Origin: Cerasibacillus sp036516575
GTDB lineage: Bacteria; Bacillota; Bacilli; Bacillales; Amphibacillaceae
Direction: 5' to 3'
DNA length: 64,000 bases
Assembly (NCBI RefSeq): GCF_036516575.1
Contig: NZ_DATBTY010000067.1
Span: 1 to 64,000, forward strand
A program made the translations under genes and the position numbers. The notes beneath the pieces were generated by a model, which made no database searches, had not been told where the DNA came from, and saw only the letters and a program-made list of their open reading frames with translations. Shown here piece by piece: positions 58,873 to 64,000 of this stretch. Every line of letters begins with the position of its first letter. Positions within the stretch are counted from its first letter, which is position 1.

Positions 58873-59088
58873 TATTCTGAGTTTCATGTAAAGATTCTTT
58901 AGTCAAATTTTAGAAGTGTGGTTGCTTGGGAATGATTAACCATTTAAAACATAGTAGATTGAAGTCATCGTATTGCTCTTCTGCAATGTTTTTTAACTAC
59001 GCTAATCTGGCAATTATTCCCCCTATTGGATATTTTGGATAACTATGGGAAACATAAATGTAACTAACTTTTTTTGGAGGGATAAACC

Positions 59089-59907
59089 GTGGCGAAAAAT
59101 GATGAAGAAACAGTCAGTCGGCGCCATTTCCTTAAAAATACAGGATTGGTTGCTGGAGGTGTTGTGGGTGGTTCTTTACTAGGTGGCTTGTTTACAAACC
59201 AATTCCTAACAAGAGAAGAAACACCGACCAAAGATGTAGCCCAAGAGGAACCGTTACAAGATGCGCGTATGTTTTTTAGCCGGAGAGAAGATTTTGAAGT
59301 ATTAAAAGCGGCTACTGAACGTATTTTCCCAAAAGATGACAATGGTCCAGGCGCGATTGAATTAGGTGTTCCCTACTTTATTGATAAACAATTAGCTGGA
59401 GCATGGGGAAATAATGCAAAAGAGTATATGCGTGATCCCTTTTATCAAACGCAACAAACACATGATTATCAACATAAAGATAGTGAACAGGACAAATCGG
59501 GTCCGAACACGTCTACCAAAGCGCCTACTCCTACCCCAAGATATCAGTCCAGATTGAATCGTGGGGAAATATTTATCCAAGGTCTACGAAAAATGGACCA
59601 AGTCAGTCAAAAGCAATTTAATGTGAATTTTGTTGATGCCACAGAAGACCAACAGGATGAAGTATTACAAGCATTTGAAAATGGCGAAGTAGATATGCAA
59701 GGAGTTGCTGCAGTTACGTTTTTTAATTTGCTATTACAGACAACGATTGAAGGTGTTTATGCCGATCCTTTATACGGTGGAAATAAAAATATGATGGCTT
59801 GGAAAATGAAAGAATACCCTGGGCCAAGACTTGCTTATATAAATGAAATTGATAGTGATGAATTTATTGTGATGGACCCGATTAGTCTAAGGGACTATCA
59901 ATCATGA
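59089..59907 (+). CDS. Tat-exported gluconate 2-dehydrogenase subunit 3-like protein
   Basis: The 272-residue protein has a twin-arginine signal (SRRHFLKNTGLVAGGVVGGS, residues 10-29). The mature part begins after about residue 40 and contains FSRREDFEVLKAATERIFPKDDNGPGAIELGVPYFIDKQLAG split near 62-105, the subunit 3 core. It is the small partner of a GMC flavoprotein encoded next and should carry it outside by the Tat route. GTG start behind GGAGGG. Confidence 0.85.
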   Translation: MAKNDEETVSRRHFLKNTGLVAGGVVGGSLLGGLFTNQFLTREETPTKDVAQEEPLQDARMFFSRREDFEVLKAATERIFPKDDNGPGAIELGVPYFIDKQLAGAWGNNAKEYMRDPFYQTQQTHDYQHKDSEQDKSGPNTSTKAPTPTPRYQSRLNRGEIFIQGLRKMDQVSQKQFNVNFVDATEDQQDEVLQAFENGEVDMQGVAAVTFFNLLLQTTIEGVYADPLYGGNKNMMAWKMKEYPGPRLAYINEIDSDEFIVMDPISLRDYQS

Positions 59908-59934
59908 TTTGTAATAAGAATTGGAGTGATATAC

Positions 59935-61686
59935 GTGGTAATTAAACGAGATAAAGTAGATGTTGTCGTTGTCGGTACAGGTTGGGCAGGTGGGATTGTA
60001 TCGGCTGAACTTGCTAAAGCTGGAAAAAAAGTTGTCGCATTAGAACGTGGTGAAAAGAAAACACAATCAGACTATACAGGTGTCAAAGACGAACTGCGAT
60101 TTACAAATCGATTTGAAATGATGCAAAATTTATTCCATGAGACCATTACTTCCCGAAACACATTGGATGAAGTGGCGTTACCCGTACGAACACAGGATGA
60201 GATGATGGCTGGGACGGATTTAGGTGGTGGGAGTGTCCATTGGGCAGGAGCGACATATCGATTCTTACCCTATGATTTTGAAATATATAGTCAAACAGTG
60301 GAAAGGTATGGGGAAGAGAAAATCCCGGAAGGCATGACGATCCAAGATTGGGGGATTACATATGATGAAATGGAAAAGTATTATGATCGCTTTGAAAAGA
60401 CTGCTGGCTTATCAGGTGAACCTGATCCACTCGGGCCTAAACGCTCTAGTAAAAACTTTCCAACACCGCCTATGAAGGAAACACCACCAATCAAACTATT
60501 CAAGGAGGCAGCTAAAAAATTAGGTTATCATCCTTATCAAGTTGCGTCTGCCAACCTATCCGAAAGGTATGAGAATCCGGATGGTGAGGTCATTAATCAA
60601 TGTCAATATTGTGCGTTTTGTACCCAATATGGATGTGATTTTGGTGCCAAATCAGATGCAATTGTAACCGTTATTCCAACAGCGGAAAAAACCGGTAACT
60701 TCGAACTACGAACACAGTCATATGTCAGACGCGTCCTTCATAAAGACGGGAAAGCGACCGGTGTTATGTATGTGGATACAAGGACAGGACAAGAGTATGA
60801 GCAACCAGCAAATGTTGTCGTATTAGCAGCCTTTACATTTACAAATAATCGCCTCTTATTGTTGTCGAATATAGGAGAGCCTTATGATCCGAAGACTAGA
60901 AAAGGTGTCATTGGACGAAACTTTAATGGTCAATTTAATATTACATTTAGAGGCGTGAGAGGATTTTTTAAGGACAAGAAATTTAATCTTTATATGGGAG
61001 CAGGGGCTCTCGGGGGAACGATGAGTGACTTCGCTGGAGATAACTTCGACCATACAAATTTGGATTTTATTAATGGTGGTGGTATAGAGCTAAGGCAATA
61101 TGGTGATGGGGCTATAGCAAGCAACAATGTCCCTAAAGGTACACCGAGATGGGGATCTGAATTTAAGAAGAATTCCTTGTTTTATGCGAACCGAAATTTA
61201 CAATTATGGTACACTCCTGCCATTATGCCTTGGTGGCATAATTTCCTTGATTTAGACCCAACCTATAAAGACGACTTCAATGATCCGCTCCTTCGTGTTA
61301 CAAATAAATATACAGACCAAGACCGGAATATTGCTAAGTTTGGGGTCGAAAAATGTAAGGAAATAATGGAAGAAATGGGCGCAGATATTATTGATGAAGA
61401 TAGTATTCCCGAAGAGTTCGATCATATTTATCAAGGCGGACATTATGCAGGCGGAGTTATTATGGGAGACAATCCAGACACCTCTGCCGTTAATAATTAT
61501 TTACAGATGTGGGATATGGAAAATTTGTTTGTTGTAGGTGGTTCTGCATTTCCGCATTTTGCAGGCCATCACCCAACGGCCACAATCGGTGCGCTAGCAT
61601 ATCGAGCTGCAGAAGGAATCGAGAAATATCTTAAGAATGGTGGTCAATTAGTGAGTGAAAAACAAATCAACAAACATGTCAGTTAA
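59935..61686 (+). CDS. GMC-family oxidoreductase (gluconate 2-dehydrogenase large-subunit type)
   Basis: About 583 residues: FAD motif VVVGTGWAGGIVSAELAKAGK near 10-30, substrate domain in the middle, a Cys-rich segment NQCQYCAFCTQYGCDFGAKSD near 217-237, and the C-terminal GMC motif with catalytic His in FPHFAGHHPTATIGALAYRAA near 541-561. No own signal peptide, so it is probably exported with its Tat-targeted partner. It oxidises sugars or sugar acids; the electron acceptor (cytochrome subunit) is not encoded here. GTG 59935 has GGAG nine bases upstream. Confidence 0.85.
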   Translation: MVIKRDKVDVVVVGTGWAGGIVSAELAKAGKKVVALERGEKKTQSDYTGVKDELRFTNRFEMMQNLFHETITSRNTLDEVALPVRTQDEMMAGTDLGGGSVHWAGATYRFLPYDFEIYSQTVERYGEEKIPEGMTIQDWGITYDEMEKYYDRFEKTAGLSGEPDPLGPKRSSKNFPTPPMKETPPIKLFKEAAKKLGYHPYQVASANLSERYENPDGEVINQCQYCAFCTQYGCDFGAKSDAIVTVIPTAEKTGNFELRTQSYVRRVLHKDGKATGVMYVDTRTGQEYEQPANVVVLAAFTFTNNRLLLLSNIGEPYDPKTRKGVIGRNFNGQFNITFRGVRGFFKDKKFNLYMGAGALGGTMSDFAGDNFDHTNLDFINGGGIELRQYGDGAIASNNVPKGTPRWGSEFKKNSLFYANRNLQLWYTPAIMPWWHNFLDLDPTYKDDFNDPLLRVTNKYTDQDRNIAKFGVEKCKEIMEEMGADIIDEDSIPEEFDHIYQGGHYAGGVIMGDNPDTSAVNNYLQMWDMENLFVVGGSAFPHFAGHHPTATIGALAYRAAEGIEKYLKNGGQLVSEKQINKHVS

Positions 61687-61736
61687 TAAACTTGCAGATA
61701 AAACCGGATTCAATGACTAACTAAGAGGTGATCGTT

Positions 61737-61931
61737 TTGGGAATAGGTAATATTGGAATACCCGGTTTCATTCTTATTTTGGTTTTGGCTCTCCTAATTT
61801 TTGGACCAAAAAAGTTACCTGAAATCGGTAAAGCAGCAGGACAAACGCTGCAGGAATTTAAAAAGGCAGCAAGTGAATTAATCAGTGATCCAAATGCAGA
61901 AGTAAGAAAAGACAAAACCTCTCAAGATTAA
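61737..61931 (+). CDS. tatA: Twin-arginine translocase subunit TatA
   Basis: Sixty-four residues: one membrane helix (GFILILVLALLIFGPKKLPEIG, FGPKKLP hinge), an amphipathic helix (KAAGQTLQEFKKAASELI) and a charged tail. It forms the Tat pore and is co-located with a Tat-dependent dehydrogenase, a common arrangement. TatC is not in the window. TTG 61737 is the likely start, six bases after GAGGTG; the GTG at 61728 is inside that site. Confidence 0.88.
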   Translation: MGIGNIGIPGFILILVLALLIFGPKKLPEIGKAAGQTLQEFKKAASELISDPNAEVRKDKTSQD

Positions 61932-61948
61932 CGTCTTGTGAGGTTTTC
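61914..61948 (+). terminator. Terminator after tatA
   Basis: AAAACCTCTCAAGA / TCTTGTGAGGTTTT hairpin overlapping the tatA stop codon, followed by CTT. Confidence 0.78.
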
Positions 61949-61977
61949 TTATAAAAAACGAACTTGTCCTTTATATT

Positions 61978-62535
61978 TTATGGCGTACAAAATAATACAT
62001 AGGCAGGTGGAACATTTCGAAACACGCGCTTTGTACGTATGTTTCTAAAGAATTTACCGATAAATTTTTTCCTAAATAAGGTGTATTGAAATGTAATAAA
62101 CTGACCATTATTTTTTAAGTATCGCTTCGTTTGATGTAAGATTTGTGTTGAAACATGTGAAGGGAGGCTTGCAAATGGCAGGCCTGATACAATATAATCA
62201 ACAGATTGGATGTCATGATGAAGTAAATGCTCCTCAATGCATTCAGCTGAAGCATGATAGATGTATAAATTCGCTTCGTTTTGGTATTTTTCCTTTAAAA
62301 TTGCACAAAATTCTTGATTAGTTTCAAAGAGTATAAGCTTTGTATTTTTCTTTCTACGACTTAACAATGCATCCGTAAAGATACCGGTGCCTGGTCCGAA
62401 TTCTACAATACAGGTTGCACGGTTGAAGTCAATACCTTCCATCATTTTATTAGCAAGATATTTCGAGCTTGGTAGAATCGCTCCAACTGAACGGGGCTTC
62501 ATTAAATATTGTTTTACAAACGATAATTGCTTCAT
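61978..62535 (-). CDS. SAM-dependent methyltransferase (phospholipid N-methyltransferase-like)
   Basis: About 185 residues: FVKQYLMKPRSVGAILPSS at the N-terminus and SAM motif I CIVEFGPGTGIFTDALLSRR near 42-61, then VDYIVSGLPFASLP near 112-125 (NPPY-like position) and FRNVPPAYVLFC at the end. This is the small group annotated as KsgA-like or phospholipid N-methyltransferase. The substrate is uncertain. ATG 62535 has GAGGTG five bases upstream. Confidence 0.78.
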   Translation of the reverse strand: MKQLSFVKQYLMKPRSVGAILPSSKYLANKMMEGIDFNRATCIVEFGPGTGIFTDALLSRRKKNTKLILFETNQEFCAILKEKYQNEANLYIYHASAECIEEHLLHHDIQSVDYIVSGLPFASLPSHVSTQILHQTKRYLKNNGQFITFQYTLFRKKFIGKFFRNIRTKRVFRNVPPAYVLFCTP

Positions 62536-62699
62536 CAACTCACCTCTAAATCACTACGTTTCTCCTTACTGTAAATCAAAATAGATCTTTTGATAGGTTT
62601 ATTATACCGAAGATACTTTTATCTATCCATCTTTTTTTTAAATGATATTCATCATTTTTTCATATTTAGTTTTATATAATAGAGTATATATATTGTGAA

Positions 62700-63044
62700 A
62701 TGAGCGTTAATATGAAACAGACAATTTTCATTATTGCTATTGGGCTTATCAGCATATTTGTATTCCTAGTTTTCTTACTACAGGGCACTACTCATCCTTC
62801 TCTAGACACACGTATCATACTAGAACGTCATTATAAGACATATATCGCACCACCCTGTTTCGAACAATCTGATCCTGAACCAACACACTTTTTAGATGAA
62901 ACAAGTTTAAAAGAAGCTAAAGCAATGAATTTTGATCCACATGACGCATGCACGGAAGAAATGCTTAAGGGGGAAAAAGAAGCTTCGATCATTTCATTAT
63001 TGAAAAACAACGGCATATTATCTAGCAAATGGGATGAGTGGTGA
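62700..63044 (+). CDS. Hypothetical membrane-anchored protein
   Basis: The 114-residue protein has one N-terminal membrane helix (about 5-27) and an outside domain with two cysteines in YIAPPCFEQSD and PHDACTEEM, which could form a disulfide. The family is not recognised. The start is uncertain: ATG 62700 or 62712, neither with a strong ribosome site. Confidence 0.55.
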   Translation: MSVNMKQTIFIIAIGLISIFVFLVFLLQGTTHPSLDTRIILERHYKTYIAPPCFEQSDPEPTHFLDETSLKEAKAMNFDPHDACTEEMLKGEKEASIISLLKNNGILSSKWDEW

Positions 63045-63153
63045 TTACATCTCTCTATATATTTTAATTCTTTTAGCACTAAAGACCTATTAATTTCCCC
63101 TATATTAAACGTTATAATAGCACTTATAGTCAAAATATAGGGGGGAGCTTTGT

Positions 63154-64000
63154 GTGTTTTCTTTATTAAAAGTTAAGCATAAAAACAATTTACAAGAGGC
63201 GTCATTATTAGAGCTAAGTCAGAGGGAAATTCCTCATGTTCAAGTTCCTGTTGACCTAGAACTTGCCATGCAATTGCAAATGGTTTCATTGACAAGGGAA
63301 GATTTTGCTATCGCTAAAGCACTTAAACCATATGTAGAAAAGGAAATCCAGGGAGTTATCGATAATTTTTATGACAATTTAGAGCATAATCCATCTCTTA
63401 TAAACATCATAAATGAACATAGTTCGATTGAAAGATTAAAAAAGACGTTAAGAAGACATATTGTTGAAATGTTTTCTGGTACGATGAATGAACAATTTTT
63501 ACATAAAAGAAAACAGATTGCGATTATACATCTTAATATCGGCTTGACACAGAAATGGTATATTGCATCATTTGAAAAAATTTTTGATGGCCTTGTAGAC
63601 ACGATGACTAAATATTTTTCTAATATAGAAGATCAACTGATAGCGATCAAAGTTATTCAAAAACTACTCAATCTTGAGCAACAAGTCGTTTTAGAGGCTT
63701 ATGATGAGGAAATTGAGAGGATAAAAAATGAAGAAACAGAACAGAAAGCGGTCATTTTAGACTATTTAGAAACAACTTCAAATGAATTTGCTATGATGAT
63801 AGAAGAAACGTCTCATTCCATTCAAAAAATATCTCAGCAACTGCAAATCATTACTAACGATTCAAAAAAAGGAACGGAATTAGCAGATAGCGCCAAACAC
63901 GATGCGTTAGAAGGGAATAACCGCCTGTCCGAAATGCGCCGCGCATTGGATACAATGGAAACAAATACGGTTAAAGCAACCGATGATATGAAAGGGCTCG
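63154..64000 (+). CDS. hemAT: HemAT-type globin-coupled chemotaxis transducer (partial, runs off the window)
   Basis: From GTG 63154 (GGGGGAG six bases upstream) the frame stays open to the end, 282 codons. Residues about 35-185 form a globin sensor domain (LTREDFAIAKALKPYVEKEI ... KRKQIAIIHLNIGLTQKWYIASF), where the His of AIIHLNIGL is the expected heme ligand. A helical linker follows, and the start of a methyl-accepting signalling domain is seen (ETSHSIQKISQQLQ...). It senses oxygen in the cytosol for aerotaxis. The signalling tip lies outside the window. Confidence 0.88.
   Translation, partial: MFSLLKVKHKNNLQEASLLELSQREIPHVQVPVDLELAMQLQMVSLTREDFAIAKALKPYVEKEIQGVIDNFYDNLEHNPSLINIINEHSSIERLKKTLRRHIVEMFSGTMNEQFLHKRKQIAIIHLNIGLTQKWYIASFEKIFDGLVDTMTKYFSNIEDQLIAIKVIQKLLNLEQQVVLEAYDEEIERIKNEETEQKAVILDYLETTSNEFAMMIEETSHSIQKISQQLQIITNDSKKGTELADSAKHDALEGNNRLSEMRRALDTMETNTVKATDDMKGL

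Overview
The window is AT-rich DNA from a low-GC Gram-positive bacterium of the family Bacillaceae. The gene set points to a halotolerant or alkaliphilic relative of Oceanobacillus, Virgibacillus or Lentibacillus: Bacillus-type ykoN/ykoP/ykoQ, yugN, liaIHFSR and a HemAT-like transducer, strong AGGAGG ribosome sites and Bacillus-type terminators. The genus is an inference. No tRNA, rRNA or insertion sequence was seen.

Layout. 1-6.6 kb: an amphi-Trp protein, aspartate dehydrogenase, a PTS operon (IIA, BglG-type antiterminator, IICB) behind a RAT/terminator leader, and small enzymes. 6.7-11.8 kb: proline symporter PutP beside a four-gene FAD/Fe-S dehydrogenase. 12-18 kb: yugN, ykoN/Q/P, a second-type FtsH and decayed gene remnants. 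18-22 kb: CPBP protease, TetR and its ABC exporter. 22.3-25.8 kb: the lia cell-envelope stress operon. 25.9-35.5 kb: a complete type I-C CRISPR-Cas locus. 35.8-44.3 kb: DMT transporter, a two-component system with an FtsX-type ABC transporter, PsiE, a MerR/TipAS regulator and a 14-unit minisatellite. 44.4-56 kb: a cluster suited to oxygen limitation and nitrosative stress (two Crp/Fnr regulators, metal P-type ATPase, CopZ-like protein, RIC/ScdA, DUF2249, radical SAM) with two classes of matching operators. 56-58 kb: an ABC-F ribosome-protection gene behind an RLR leader-peptide attenuator. 58-64 kb: XRE/membrane pair, Tat-exported GMC dehydrogenase with TatA, a methyltransferase and the start of HemAT.

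Most notable observation. Between cas3 and cas5, on the strand opposite the cas genes, lies a crRNA-like unit of about 95 nt: an extended -10 promoter, a degenerate CRISPR repeat that keeps the GGATTGAAA handle, a short guide and a terminator. The guide matches 15 of 16 nt next to a TTC PAM in the cas5 promoter. The single mismatch is at guide position 6, the position Cascade does not read, and the match covers a perfect TATAAT -10 box. This is the architecture of a Cas-regulating RNA (CreR) that would let the I-C Cascade repress its own operon.

Other points: three families of 50-53 bp intergenic tandem repeats, two of which clearly fold into one hairpin per unit; and several gene remnants (histidine kinase, DUF418, MIP18/DUF59, a frameshifted membrane protein).
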